Positions 15,802-24,729 of a stretch of DNA of 64,000 nt are shown here, in pieces. Where the stretch lies: NCBI RefSeq assembly GCF_008124865.1, contig NZ_VNHY01000002.1:310001-374000 (forward strand). Direction: 5' to 3'. The translations under genes and the position numbers were made by a program. Within the stretch, counting starts at the first letter, position 1. Every line of letters begins with the position of its first letter. The DNA is from Fodinibius salinus (lineage in GTDB: Bacteria > Bacteroidota > Rhodothermia > Balneolales > Balneolaceae). The notes under the pieces were generated by a model. That model was not told the DNA's origin. It did not search any database and worked only from the letters and a program-made list of their open reading frames with translations.

Positions 15802-16443
15802 ATGATGAATCCGGATCCTAAACAAACCCATTTCACTAAAAAGAGGTATAACACCACATCAATTATTTATAACCTGATGGAGTGGCCAGTCGAGCAATTA
15901 TGGTATAAAAAGTGGCGACGAAAGCTATGGCAGAACATCCACGGACCAACAGTATTAGAAATTGGCGTGGGTACCGGCAAAAACATCCCGTATTATCCTA
16001 AAAATGTTGAACTAACAGGCATTGATCTTTCCCCCGGTATGCTGAAACGTGCCAAGAAATTGTTGCCGAAATCGATAAATGATTCGGTGACCCTCCGCGA
16101 AATGGATGCCCAGCAGATGGAATTCCCCGACGATACCTTCGACGAAGTCGTAGCCACTTTTGTATTTTGCTCGGTGCCTGATCCCATATTGGGATTAAAA
16201 GAGGCCCTGCGCGTCACTAAGCCCGGTGGCAGGTTGCATCTGCTTGAACATATGAAGCCGGAAGCATCCTTTCTGACCAGTATAATGGAAACACTGGATA
16301 CTCCCATCCATTACCTGAGTGGGGTTCATATCGCACGACAAACCGTCTCGAATGTAGAAAAGGCGGGCTGGGATATCGACAAGGTTCGGGATTTAACGGC
16401 AACGGGCATCTTCAAAAAGATTGAAGCTACCAAACCACATTAG
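15802..16443 (+). CDS. Class I SAM-dependent methyltransferase
   Basis: 213 residues; SAM motif I is VLEIGVGTGKNIPYYP, the acidic motif II is ELTGIDLSPGML, and motif III is TFDEVVATFVFCSVPDP, then PGGRLHLLEHMKPE. The pattern fits the UbiE/PmtA-like group that methylates lipids or quinones. ATGs at 15802 and 15805 are both possible. Its stop overlaps by four bases the stop of the convergent histidine kinase. Confidence 0.88.
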   Translation: MMNPDPKQTHFTKKRYNTTSIIYNLMEWPVEQLWYKKWRRKLWQNIHGPTVLEIGVGTGKNIPYYPKNVELTGIDLSPGMLKRAKKLLPKSINDSVTLREMDAQQMEFPDDTFDEVVATFVFCSVPDPILGLKEALRVTKPGGRLHLLEHMKPEASFLTSIMETLDTPIHYLSGVHIARQTVSNVEKAGWDIDKVRDLTATGIFKKIEATKPH

Positions 16444-17882
16444 CCCTCAGTATCATTTACTAGTGGAAATTCGACCACAAACGTACTTCCTTTCCCCTTC
16501 CCTTTGCTGTAGGCTCTAATTTTTCCACTATATAATTCAACAATGGCTTTTACGAGGGGAAGCCCCAGCCCACTCCCTGGTTGCTCCTGCACTTCCGACT
16601 CATTCGCGCGATAGAACCGTTCAAACAGGTGCTTTTGCGTTTCCTCATCAAAACCGACCCCGGTATCACTAAGGTGGATAACCGCTTTGCCGCTGCTTCG
16701 TTGTAATTCCAGTTTCACTTCGCCTTCAGGAGTGTATTTCACTGCATTTTCCAACAGGTTATTGATAACCTCTTCGATATAGGCTCCATGAGCCCGTACC
16801 TGCAGGTCAGGGTCAATCTGGGTTTGAATCGTAATCTCCTTGCGATCGGCATCTTCCCGGTGCTGATCGGCTACTGCTGCAGCAATGTGGCTTATATTCA
16901 CAATATCCGGCTTGGATCGGTGCACCGACTCCACTCTCGAAAGTTGTAGCAACAGATGCACCATTTCGCTCATTTTGCGAACTTCATTCAGCATGCGCTG
17001 GATCGTTTCCTGGTACTCCTCTTTGGAACGGGGTTTACGGAGCATGATCTCAGCATCACTACGCATCGATGACAACGGCGTCATGAGCTCGTGGGCCGCA
17101 TCCGAGGTAAATCGCTTTTCACGCTCAAAACCCTTTTGCAGACGGTTCAGCATCATATTGAAGGTCTCGGCTAAGTCGGTCAGCTCATCCCGCACCTGGT
17201 AGTTGACCGGAATGCGTTTATCCAAATCGGTAGCTGTAATAGATTTTGCTGCTTCACTGATAGACGCCACCGGTGTAAGTGCTCTTCGGGACAGCCAGTA
17301 TCCCCCCAGGATTGAAAACGCCACACTGATAACTATCAATATGATTATATACCGCTTGAAGCGATTCACCTCCTCATGCCGCGTCCACTCGAAACCGGTG
17401 ACTTCCAGCCATCCGCAAAACTCACCCTCACTATTGTTAATAGGATAAAATAGCGTTCGCGCGGGAAGATCCTGCCACTGGCTGCTAAATGAATACTCCT
17501 CGGGCGTATCGGGAATCTCCGTATTCAAGGGCTGTGATACGTTTGCAAAGTTGGGACTTTTGTAAATCAGGCTATCATGCTGGTTATAGAGTTGAACATA
17601 CGTGCCGTATTCAACCCCGCTTTCAAGTGCAGCATTTCTGCTGTACCCTGTAAGATTTATGGAGAGTGAGTCTTTGGTATGGATGTAGGGAATCAACTGC
17701 TCAGCTTCAAAGCGAAGGTGGCGGTCGTAATTGTGATGAATGGAATTATGAAACGTCTCGTACAAGAAATAGCCAAACAAACTGAGCATCACGAAAAGGC
17801 TAAGCCCGTACCAAAATGCCAGTTTCTTGGAGATAGACAGGCGATCAAAAAAGCTCGTTATACTACTCACAATTCTACTCAT
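16440..17882 (-). CDS. CusS-like sensor histidine kinase
   Basis: 480 residues: membrane helix at about 20-42, a periplasmic sensor of about 130 residues, second helix (about 178-200), HAMP (RRALTPVASISEAAKS), HisKA with H264 in AAHELMTPLSS, then the ATPase domain with N box (NNLLENAVKYT), G1 (DTGVGFDEE) and G2 (GSGLGLPLVKAIV). This layout is that of CusS/PcoS/HprS. It follows its regulator with an ATGA overlap. Being inside a copper cluster and divergent from the multicopper oxidase, it probably senses periplasmic Cu or Ag. Confidence 0.92.
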   Translation of the reverse strand: MSRIVSSITSFFDRLSISKKLAFWYGLSLFVMLSLFGYFLYETFHNSIHHNYDRHLRFEAEQLIPYIHTKDSLSINLTGYSRNAALESGVEYGTYVQLYNQHDSLIYKSPNFANVSQPLNTEIPDTPEEYSFSSQWQDLPARTLFYPINNSEGEFCGWLEVTGFEWTRHEEVNRFKRYIIILIVISVAFSILGGYWLSRRALTPVASISEAAKSITATDLDKRIPVNYQVRDELTDLAETFNMMLNRLQKGFEREKRFTSDAAHELMTPLSSMRSDAEIMLRKPRSKEEYQETIQRMLNEVRKMSEMVHLLLQLSRVESVHRSKPDIVNISHIAAAVADQHREDADRKEITIQTQIDPDLQVRAHGAYIEEVINNLLENAVKYTPEGEVKLELQRSSGKAVIHLSDTGVGFDEETQKHLFERFYRANESEVQEQPGSGLGLPLVKAIVELYSGKIRAYSKGKGKGSTFVVEFPLVNDTEG

Positions 17883-18598
17883 TTTTTGTTAATAAGCTCA
17901 CTATTTAGTCGGTATCCAGCGCCCCGAATGGTTTCAATAATGCTATTGGAATCATCCCATGCCAGCTCATCACATTCCTCAAGTGATTCGCCCAGCTTTT
18001 GGCGAAGCGTCGAAATCGTAGCTTCAATCGTATTATCGCTCACGTAATAGGCAGATCCCCATACGCGTTCGGCGATCTGCGTCTTGGAAAATACCGCTTC
18101 CGGTTCTTTAAGCAGCAGTTCCAGCAAGGTAAACTCCTTGGGGCGAAGCGGCCGTTCGATGCCACAAATTTTAAGCTTGTGCTTTCGGCTGTCCAGCTCA
18201 ATAGGCCCGGCAGAGACCGTTTCGGTATCATTAATTTCGGACGTTCGCCTGCCCAGAGCACGCACGCGAGCCAGCAGCTCCTCAAAGGAAAACGGCTTGC
18301 TCATATAGTCATCGGCGCCCGCATCCAGCCCGGAAACCTTGTGGTCCAGGTCGCCGAGTGCCGTCAGCATAAGAACCGGGAAGGTCCGGTCCTCTTTGCG
18401 CCAATGCTGCAAAATTTGCTTGCCATCCCGGTTAGGCAGCCGCCAGTCAAGGATAACAACATCATAATCGCTGACCATCCCCTGAAGCTCGGCCTGTTCT
18501 CCATCGTGAATGACTTCAACGACGTGCCCTTCCTCTTCCAATCCCCGCTTGAGGTTACCCGCAAGCGGCTTTTCATCTTCCACTAATAATATCCACAT
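17879..18598 (-). CDS. OmpR-family response regulator, CusR-like
   Basis: 239 residues: receiver domain with phospho-acceptor D51 (VVILDWRLP), acidic pair ED (7-9), T/K switch (MLTAL, SKPFSFEEL), then a winged-helix DNA-binding domain (LRPKEFTLLELLL ... TIRGAGYRL). Partner of the kinase overlapping its stop by four bases. OmpR-family proteins bind tandem repeats with about 11-bp pitch, which is exactly the pitch of the seven TTTAAG boxes in this island, one of them in the divergent promoter 66 bp away. It is therefore the prime candidate regulator of those boxes. Confidence 0.92.
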   Translation of the reverse strand: MWILLVEDEKPLAGNLKRGLEEEGHVVEVIHDGEQAELQGMVSDYDVVILDWRLPNRDGKQILQHWRKEDRTFPVLMLTALGDLDHKVSGLDAGADDYMSKPFSFEELLARVRALGRRTSEINDTETVSAGPIELDSRKHKLKICGIERPLRPKEFTLLELLLKEPEAVFSKTQIAERVWGSAYYVSDNTIEATISTLRQKLGESLEECDELAWDDSNSIIETIRGAGYRLNSELINKK

Positions 18599-18663
18599 AA
18601 ATGACTCTGCATTATGAAATAAAAATTTTCATGCCCAAAATAACAGACTCTAACCTTAAATGT

Positions 18664-18696
18664 TTTAAGCTTGATTTAAGGTTCACCTGTTATATT
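18664..18696 (+). promoter_or_regulatory. Direct-repeat operator and promoter of the multicopper oxidase operon
   Basis: TTTAAGCTTGA then TTTAAGGT: half-sites at 18664 and 18675. TATATT starts at 18691, a gap of 10 rather than 11. A further CTTAAA (18655-18660) faces the divergent regulator gene, so the same region might also control the two-component operon. Confidence 0.72.
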
Positions 18697-18754
18697 CCGG
18701 TTCTATGCTGAAATTAGATGTTAGAACACTAAAAAAGAGATCCAAAGACCAGCT

Positions 18755-20572
18755 ATGAGTGAAGACAACACCATGACACGCCGAAAATTCCTGCGCTGTG
18801 CCGGTTCCCTGGCCGCTTTTGCCGGTGCAAGTGCCGTATTGCCGGGTTACGCATTAGCGGGCTTCGGCAGTGAAAAGCGAGATGTGTTAACCCCCAAAGG
18901 CCCCGATAATGTCATTGATCTGACTATCGGCAAAATGCCGCACAAGATTGATGGGAAGCGAGGAGAAGCCATTGGCATCAACGGTATGGTGCCGGCTCCC
19001 CTGATTCGCCTGAAAGAAGGTCAAGACGTGCTGCTTCGCGTAAAAAACAAACTGGATGAAGACACCTCTATCCACTGGCACGGCATTTTGCTGCCCTTCC
19101 AAATGGACGGCGTGCCGGGTGTCAGTTTTGATGGCATCAAACCAGGCGAAACCTTTGAGTACAGATATCCGGTTCGGCAGCACGGCACGTATTGGTATCA
19201 TAGTCACTCGGGCCTACAGGAACAGCTCGGCCATTACGGGCCGCTGGTCATTGACCCCGCCGATGAGGATCCGGTCGAGTACGATCGGGACTACCCCATT
19301 GTGCTCTCCGACTGGACCTTCGAGGATCCCCACGACGTGTTGGCGAACAACATCAAAATGGAGGGGTATTACAATTACCAGAAGCGAGACCTTGGCGAAT
19401 TTTTCAGTGATGTTAAAAAGAACGGTCTTGGCGACACCATTAAAGACTATGCCATGTTCGGGAATATGCGCATGAGTGCGACCGATCTGCTGGATGTCAC
19501 CGGTGCAACTTATACCTACCTGATGAACGGCCGCGGTCCGAACTCCAACTGGAATGCCCTGTTTAAGAAAGGCGAAAAAGTGCGGCTGCGATTTATCAAT
19601 GCCTCAGCCGGTACTACCGCCTTCGATGTCCGTATTCCCGGCCTGGAGATGACCGTGGTAGCAGCCGATGGACAAAATGTAGAACCGGTGCCTATTGAAG
19701 AGTTCCGCATCGGTATTGCCGAGACCTACGACGTTATTGTGGAACCCAAAGAAGAAAAACCCTACACCATTTTTGCCGAATCGCTTGATCGAAGCGGCTA
19801 TGCCCGTGGGACACTTGCCCCCCGTGAAGGCATGGAAGCCTCGGTTCCCGCGCTTCGCCCACGCCCCAAGCGCGATATGAAAGATATGGGCATGATGATG
19901 TCGATGGACGGCATGGATATGGAAGGTGACGACATGGAAGAAATGGACCATGGGGATATGAATCACGGAAATATGGATCATGGCAACATGGATATGTCCA
20001 AAGACTCCAAATTCCCTGTCAAGCATGGCCCCGACAAGCACGGACCGGGCGCAGCCGCTATCGCCCAGAACCAGTTTGACCGGCTCGGCGATCCCGGTAT
20101 CGGTCTCGGCAACGACGGACGAAAAGTGCTGGTTTATAACGATCTGAAAAGCCTGCGTCCCAATAAAGATACCCGCGATGCGCAGCGGGACGTAGAGCTC
20201 CACCTGACCGGCAACATGGAACGCTACATGTGGTCGTTTGACGGGGAACAGTTCCATGAAGTGGATGGCCCCATTGAATTCAAACATAACGAGCGCCTGC
20301 GGCTTACGCTGGTCAACGACACCATGATGGAGCACCCGATCCACCTGCATGGCATGTGGATGGAGCTGGAAAACGGCAACGGGCAGTATAATCCCCGGCA
20401 ACACACCCTGCTCGTACAACCGGCTCAGCGCATTTCGGCCCTCATTACGCCGCGCGACAAAGGACGCTGGGCCTTTCACTGCCACATCCTGTATCACATG
20501 GAGCGCGGCATGTTCCGCGTCGTCCAGGTGGCCGATGAAGATGGCAGCATTTACGGACAGGATTATTCGTAA
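18755..20572 (+). CDS. copA: Multicopper oxidase, CopA/PcoA type
   Basis: A 605-residue Tat substrate: TRRKFLRCAG followed by a hydrophobic stretch and cleavage near ALAG. The four copper motifs are visible: H107-W-H109-G, WYH149SH151, HPIHLHG, and HC576H with the axial Met (HCHILYHMERGM). A Met/His/Asp insert at about 375-415 (MDGMDMEGDDME, NHGNMDHGNMDM) is the CopA-type copper-binding segment. It should oxidise Cu(I) to the less toxic Cu(II) in the periplasm. It lies downstream of the direct-repeat promoter and is followed by the PcoB homologue. Confidence 0.95.
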   Translation: MSEDNTMTRRKFLRCAGSLAAFAGASAVLPGYALAGFGSEKRDVLTPKGPDNVIDLTIGKMPHKIDGKRGEAIGINGMVPAPLIRLKEGQDVLLRVKNKLDEDTSIHWHGILLPFQMDGVPGVSFDGIKPGETFEYRYPVRQHGTYWYHSHSGLQEQLGHYGPLVIDPADEDPVEYDRDYPIVLSDWTFEDPHDVLANNIKMEGYYNYQKRDLGEFFSDVKKNGLGDTIKDYAMFGNMRMSATDLLDVTGATYTYLMNGRGPNSNWNALFKKGEKVRLRFINASAGTTAFDVRIPGLEMTVVAADGQNVEPVPIEEFRIGIAETYDVIVEPKEEKPYTIFAESLDRSGYARGTLAPREGMEASVPALRPRPKRDMKDMGMMMSMDGMDMEGDDMEEMDHGDMNHGNMDHGNMDMSKDSKFPVKHGPDKHGPGAAAIAQNQFDRLGDPGIGLGNDGRKVLVYNDLKSLRPNKDTRDAQRDVELHLTGNMERYMWSFDGEQFHEVDGPIEFKHNERLRLTLVNDTMMEHPIHLHGMWMELENGNGQYNPRQHTLLVQPAQRISALITPRDKGRWAFHCHILYHMERGMFRVVQVADEDGSIYGQDYS

Positions 20573-20629
20573 GCAGATCCAGCGAGCCTTAACGAACGAA
20601 TGCTATCTGACATACAAAATTGCAACATA

Positions 20630-21394
20630 ATGACCATGATTAAACGCACGTCAACATTCATTCTCAGTACGTTAGCTATCATTGTAATCGCCAGCAGCTC
20701 AGCTGTTGCTCAAAAAGCCCCTGAGTTCAGCAACGACCTGATGATGGACGATAAAACCTACGTCTATCTGATTGCTGAAAAGCTGGAGTATCGCAGCGTA
20801 AGCGGCATCAACCCGTTAATGTGGGAAGTGCAGGGCTATGTGGGCGGTAGCTTAAATAAGTTCTGGTTCAAATCCCATGGCGAAGCGCTGACCACCGAAC
20901 GTGAAGCTGAAATGCAGTTTCAGGGACTTTACAGTAGGGCTATTGGTCCGTACTTCGACATTCAGGGAGGAATTCGCTACGACTTAGCCTATGAAGGTGG
21001 GGGCAACAAGTCCAGAGGTTTTGCGGTGATCGGCCTCCAAGGTATGGCGCCCTATTTCTTCCACGTGGACGGGGGGATGTTTATCAGCGAAAACGGCAAT
21101 ATTTCTGCTTCTGTGGAAGCCGAATATGACCTATTGTTTACCCAGCGATTGATCGGTCAGCCCGTGCTTGAAACCAGTGTTGCCCTCCAGGAAGTACCTG
21201 AATGGGGTGTCGGCTCCGGCTTCAACAATATCGGACTTGGCTTCCGACTTCGCTATGAGTTTGCGCGGGAATTTGCTCCATATATCGGCATCAACTGGGA
21301 GCGTAAGCTGGGCGAAACCGCTGATATGGCACGCAATGGAGGCGGACACGTAAGCAACCTAAGCATGGTCGGCGGCGTTCGCATGTGGTTTTGA
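20630..21394 (+). CDS. pcoB: Outer-membrane copper resistance protein, CopB/PcoB type
   Basis: 254 residues with a signal peptide (up to AVAQ) and a beta-barrel mature part: YVYLIAEKLEYRS, MWEVQGYVGG, GGIRYDLAYE, LGFRLRYEFAREFAPYIGINWER and a C-terminal aromatic (RMWF), all typical of PcoB. PcoB acts with the PcoA oxidase in the outer membrane. It follows the oxidase by 57 bp. Start may be ATG 20630 or 20636. The symbol pcoB avoids confusion with the copB ATPase. Confidence 0.9.
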   Translation: MTMIKRTSTFILSTLAIIVIASSSAVAQKAPEFSNDLMMDDKTYVYLIAEKLEYRSVSGINPLMWEVQGYVGGSLNKFWFKSHGEALTTEREAEMQFQGLYSRAIGPYFDIQGGIRYDLAYEGGGNKSRGFAVIGLQGMAPYFFHVDGGMFISENGNISASVEAEYDLLFTQRLIGQPVLETSVALQEVPEWGVGSGFNNIGLGFRLRYEFAREFAPYIGINWERKLGETADMARNGGGHVSNLSMVGGVRMWF

Positions 21395-21445
21395 TGCTAA
21401 GTACAGGTATGTTAGATCAATAAAAATTAATTCAGAAACCGAGTT

Positions 21446-21661
21446 ATGCACGATTTTAATTTATTTGGAGGCGGTTGGATGATGTTCATATGGTGGTTTT
21501 TATTAATAGCATTAGTCGTGATTGTCGTTCGAGCTCTTATGAACTCCAATCAAAATAATAAGAACAATGATACACCTATGGATATCCTTAAACGCCGATA
21601 TGCCAGTGGCGAAATTGATGAAGAAGAATTTAACAAGCGTAAAAAAGAATTACACAAATGA
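21446..21661 (+). CDS. SHOCT domain mini membrane protein
   Basis: 71 residues: one membrane helix (MMFIWWFLLIALVVIVVRAL) and a SHOCT motif (ILKRRYASGEIDEEEFNKRK). It is 51 bp behind the PcoB gene and before a hairpin, so probably the last gene of the oxidase operon. It has no direct-repeat box of its own. Confidence 0.84.
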   Translation: MHDFNLFGGGWMMFIWWFLLIALVVIVVRALMNSNQNNKNNDTPMDILKRRYASGEIDEEEFNKRKKELHK

Positions 21662-21732
21662 CTAAAGCTGATGTCATTATTCATTAATGATTATAATCAA
21701 TTTCTCTATGATCCCATTACAACCTAATAACA

Positions 21733-21766
21733 GGCGCCCAGCATGAAGGACTGGGCGTCTGCCTTT
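21733..21766 (+). terminator. Hairpin, possible weak terminator
   Basis: GGCGCCCAG (21733-21741) pairs with CTGGGCGTC (21751-21759) with one G-T pair and a nine-base loop. Only a short T run follows, so termination strength is doubtful. Confidence 0.5.
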
Positions 21767-21797
21767 GAAAGCAAAAATTCAATACACATTATTACCT

Positions 21798-23003
21798 ATG
21801 GATTTTATAAGTCTTTACGGTGAATCAGCAAAAACGGCTTTGGGTTTTTTCTGGAAATCCGGATGGGCCTTTGTGCTCGGCTATTTTGTCAGTGGCATGA
21901 TCCAGGCCTTTGTGCCCAAGACAGAGCTCACCAAATACATGGGCGACGCGGATCTCAAAAGTATTTCTTTGTCTACGTTCTTTGGCGCTGCTTCATCGTC
22001 CTGCTCCTTTGCTGCCCTGGCGGCCGCCCGGTCATTAGTCAAAAAAGGAGCTCATTTTATCGCCGCCGTAGCCTTTATGTTTGCCTCTACCAATCTGGTT
22101 ATTGAGCTGGGGATATTGATTCTCATTTTTCTCGGATGGCAATTTTTAGCTGCGGAAATTATCGGCGGACTTGTCCTTATTGCGATAAGTAGCCTGCTCA
22201 TTAAATGGACCTATCCCGAAAGCTGGCTACAGGCAGCACGAGAGAAAGTAGAACAAGAGGATGACGGGCTGACCGAAGATTTTGACTGGAAAGAGCGCAT
22301 CACCAGCAAAGAAGGATGGCAGCTGGTCGGCCATAAGTTCGTCAACGACTGGAAGATGGCCTGGGAGGATATCCTGATCGGTTTTACCATTGCCGGCTTT
22401 GTAGCCGTGCTGGTGCCCGAATCATTCTGGACGAGCCTGTTCCTGGTTGATGCCCACCACCTCCCCGACTGGCTGGTAGCGCTGGAAAATGCCGCTATTG
22501 CGCCTTTTGTGGCTGCCTCTACCTTCATTGGCTCGATGGGGAATATTCCGCTGGCTACGGTCCTTAATCAAAACGGGGTGCTCTTTGCCGGTATCATGGG
22601 TTTCATCTATTCCGACCTGATGGTGCCACCCCTGGTCCACATCAACGCCAAATACTACGGCTGGCGCGTAGCACTGTATATTGCCGGAGTTATGTTTGTC
22701 AGCATTGTACTTACGGCTTTGATCTTGAACGGTTTGTTTACATACCTGGACATCGTGCCCGAAAGCAGACGAGTAGTCTCAGAAATCACCCAGTTTAAAA
22801 TTGACTACACATTCTGGATGAACCTTGTATTTGTCTGGATCGCCGGTGGGTTGGTCTGGCTCCACAAAAAATATATTCAGGAACATGAAATGAAGATGAT
22901 GGATATGGAAGGCGGCGGCAAGATTAAGAAATTTGCGGTTACCCTATTTATTATCATCAATGTGTTAGGAATATCAGCATTCGCTTACACCCAACTATTA
23001 TAA
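21798..23003 (+). CDS. Permease of the ArsP_1/YraQ (UPF0718) family
   Basis: 401 residues with about ten membrane helices. GAASSSCSFAALAAARSL near residue 60 is the family signature with a conserved Cys among Ser, and ASTFIGSMGNIPLATVL is its counterpart in the second half; a charged loop separates the halves. Relatives export organoarsenicals (ArsP) or have been linked to Cu/Zn handling. ATG 21798 is preferred over TTG 21765, which abuts a hairpin. It precedes the DUF2231 gene by 18 bp. Confidence 0.85.
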   Translation: MDFISLYGESAKTALGFFWKSGWAFVLGYFVSGMIQAFVPKTELTKYMGDADLKSISLSTFFGAASSSCSFAALAAARSLVKKGAHFIAAVAFMFASTNLVIELGILILIFLGWQFLAAEIIGGLVLIAISSLLIKWTYPESWLQAAREKVEQEDDGLTEDFDWKERITSKEGWQLVGHKFVNDWKMAWEDILIGFTIAGFVAVLVPESFWTSLFLVDAHHLPDWLVALENAAIAPFVAASTFIGSMGNIPLATVLNQNGVLFAGIMGFIYSDLMVPPLVHINAKYYGWRVALYIAGVMFVSIVLTALILNGLFTYLDIVPESRRVVSEITQFKIDYTFWMNLVFVWIAGGLVWLHKKYIQEHEMKMMDMEGGGKIKKFAVTLFIIINVLGISAFAYTQLL

Positions 23004-23021
23004 CAAATAGAACCTCGTACT

Positions 23022-24098
23022 ATGGAACTAATTCCCGAATGGGCCCCCAATATACATCCGATTATTGTTCACTTTCCTATTGCGATTCTGTTATTGGCAG
23101 TGCTGATGGATCTACTAACCTTCTTTCTGCCAGACAAATGGTGGGATAATCTAAAAACCACCCTGCTCTATGGCATTGGTGCTGTTTCTGCTATTGCCGC
23201 CTATTACACAGGTACCCTGGCGGCTGACAGTGTTTTTCTACCCTCGGGCGCTCAATCGGTTTTGAACGAACACGCCGACTGGGCGTTGTGGACCGTCTGG
23301 TTCTTTGGAATTTATGCCCTGCTACGAATTGCACTCCATTGGTATCAAAAGATGGACCAAAGAATGATCAAAATTGGACTGTTTGTAATCGCCCTGCCCG
23401 GAGTGTTCTTCCTGTATGAAACAGGCGACCACGGTGCCGAAATGGTCTTTGGGTACGGAGCAGGCACCGGACAGCTGGTAGAACAGCAAAGCAATGCCTC
23501 AGTTTCTACGGATAGTCTACAACAGTCAAATTCAACATTTACGGTCAGTGACAATGGCAACTGGACGTGGGAGATCGGTTCCAATGGAGTAAGCACGTTG
23601 CTTTCTCAATTCCGATGGCTGGAAGGATCTGCTTCAGCGCTACAGCCAACGATTGTAAACAGTGGCAATAATCACTTGCTTGAACTATCTGTTGATTCTA
23701 CCACGAACTTTTTTGTAGGGCAAAGTACTTCCCAAAACGTGCAGGTCGATTATTACGTGGACCTGTCTAATTTTGAGGGAGATGTTTCACTGGTCAACCA
23801 CGTGCAGGATGCCCAAAACTATGATTTTGTTATGCTCTCTTCCGATGGCACCATATCACAGGGACGAGTTAGCGGTGGTAATCGTGAAGTGTTTGCCGAA
23901 GAATCTTATTCGGCCTCAGGCATGCTGTTTATTCGCACCGTTGGCAACGGCACGCATTTCCGTGGCTACATCAACAAAGAGATGGTAGTGCATGGCCATG
24001 GGGAAGCCCCCGATGCCGGTAGCGTGGGGCTTCGGTTGAATGGAAGCGGAACGGTGCTTATCGATCGCGTGACCTTAACACAACTCAATAATCATTAA
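23022..24098 (+). CDS. DUF2231 membrane domain fused to a lectin-like beta-sandwich domain
   Basis: Residues 1-145 form a DUF2231 domain: NIHPIIVHFPIAILLL, four membrane helices and conserved His and acidic residues (LNEHADWALW, ETGDHGAEM). Residues 170-355 are extracytoplasmic and beta-rich, resembling concanavalin-like or DUF1080-type domains (NHLLELSVDS, VQVDYYVDLSNF, GMLFIRTVGNGTHFRGYIN, AGSVGLRLNGSG). DUF2231 may bind haem or metal in the membrane. Sits 18 bp after the permease and 8 bp before the NTF2-like gene. Confidence 0.8.
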   Translation: MELIPEWAPNIHPIIVHFPIAILLLAVLMDLLTFFLPDKWWDNLKTTLLYGIGAVSAIAAYYTGTLAADSVFLPSGAQSVLNEHADWALWTVWFFGIYALLRIALHWYQKMDQRMIKIGLFVIALPGVFFLYETGDHGAEMVFGYGAGTGQLVEQQSNASVSTDSLQQSNSTFTVSDNGNWTWEIGSNGVSTLLSQFRWLEGSASALQPTIVNSGNNHLLELSVDSTTNFFVGQSTSQNVQVDYYVDLSNFEGDVSLVNHVQDAQNYDFVMLSSDGTISQGRVSGGNREVFAEESYSASGMLFIRTVGNGTHFRGYINKEMVVHGHGEAPDAGSVGLRLNGSGTVLIDRVTLTQLNNH

Positions 24099-24106
24099 AC
24101 AATATT

Positions 24107-24559
24107 ATGTCTACTCGAATATCACTCATAGTAATTCTACTTTTTATAGTCGGAACATCCCTTGCCGTAGGGCAAGATTCTGCAACAGAGAAAAAGGTAA
24201 TCAAGACGCTTGATGCATTCCATCAGGCTATTATTGAGAACGACAGTCAAACGGCCAAGCATCTGCTCTCAGAATCAGCCCGAATCCTGGAGGGAGGTAA
24301 CATCGAAACTAAGGATGAATATTTGTCTCATCATTTCCACTCGGATGGCAAATTTCTAAGTGCCATGAAACGTGAAAATGAATCACGTGATGTTACCATT
24401 GAGGGAAATATGGCCTGGGTCTCAACGCAAACCCACACCTGGGGCACCTACAGCAATAGAACATTGGATCTGAACAGTCTCGAACTGGCAGTTCTCAAGA
24501 AAGAAGAAGGAAACTGGAAAATCACCGCACTTCATTGGTCCTCGGCCAGTCGAGACTAA
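24107..24559 (+). CDS. Secreted NTF2-like (SnoaL/DUF4440) protein
   Basis: 150 residues with a signal peptide (IVILLFIVGTSLAVGQ) and a single cone-shaped NTF2-like fold: KKVIKTLDAFHQAIIENDSQ, LLSESARILEGG, MAWVSTQTHTWG, LAVLKKEEGNWKITALHWS. Such domains bind small ligands or hydrolyse them; no specific role can be read. Last gene before a strong terminator. Confidence 0.8.
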   Translation: MSTRISLIVILLFIVGTSLAVGQDSATEKKVIKTLDAFHQAIIENDSQTAKHLLSESARILEGGNIETKDEYLSHHFHSDGKFLSAMKRENESRDVTIEGNMAWVSTQTHTWGTYSNRTLDLNSLELAVLKKEEGNWKITALHWSSASRD

Positions 24560-24583
24560 ATCTCAATTCATACTTTTTCTTCA

Positions 24584-24614
24584 AGTCCTGCATTATTGGT
24601 GCAGGACTTTTTTT
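24584..24614 (+). terminator. Rho-independent terminator
   Basis: GTCCTGCA (24585-24592) pairs with TGCAGGAC (24600-24607) around a seven-base loop, followed by seven T. It ends the permease-DUF2231-NTF2 unit. Confidence 0.9.
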
Positions 24615-24632
24615 ATGGGAACCCCCGTTTGA

Positions 24633-24666
24633 TTTAAGGTTCATTTAAGGAAGTTGGTGTTAGTTT
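24633..24666 (+). promoter_or_regulatory. Direct-repeat operator and promoter of the cusCBA operon
   Basis: TTTAAGGTTCA then TTTAAGGA: half-sites at 24633 and 24644, 11 bases, then TAGTTT at 24661-24666. It lies immediately after the terminator and 64 bp before the TolC-type gene, so it is the start of the Cus operon. Confidence 0.72.
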
Positions 24667-24729
24667 AGTCAGAAATAAGACATAGAACTCTTTTTTATAA
24701 CTGATTGAACAAAACACGCAGCATTAAAA

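Noticed and set aside
19604-20497. A 297-codon minus-strand frame opposite the multicopper oxidase
   Set aside because: Shadow of the oxidase; its His/Val-rich runs are the complement of the Met/His/Asp codons.
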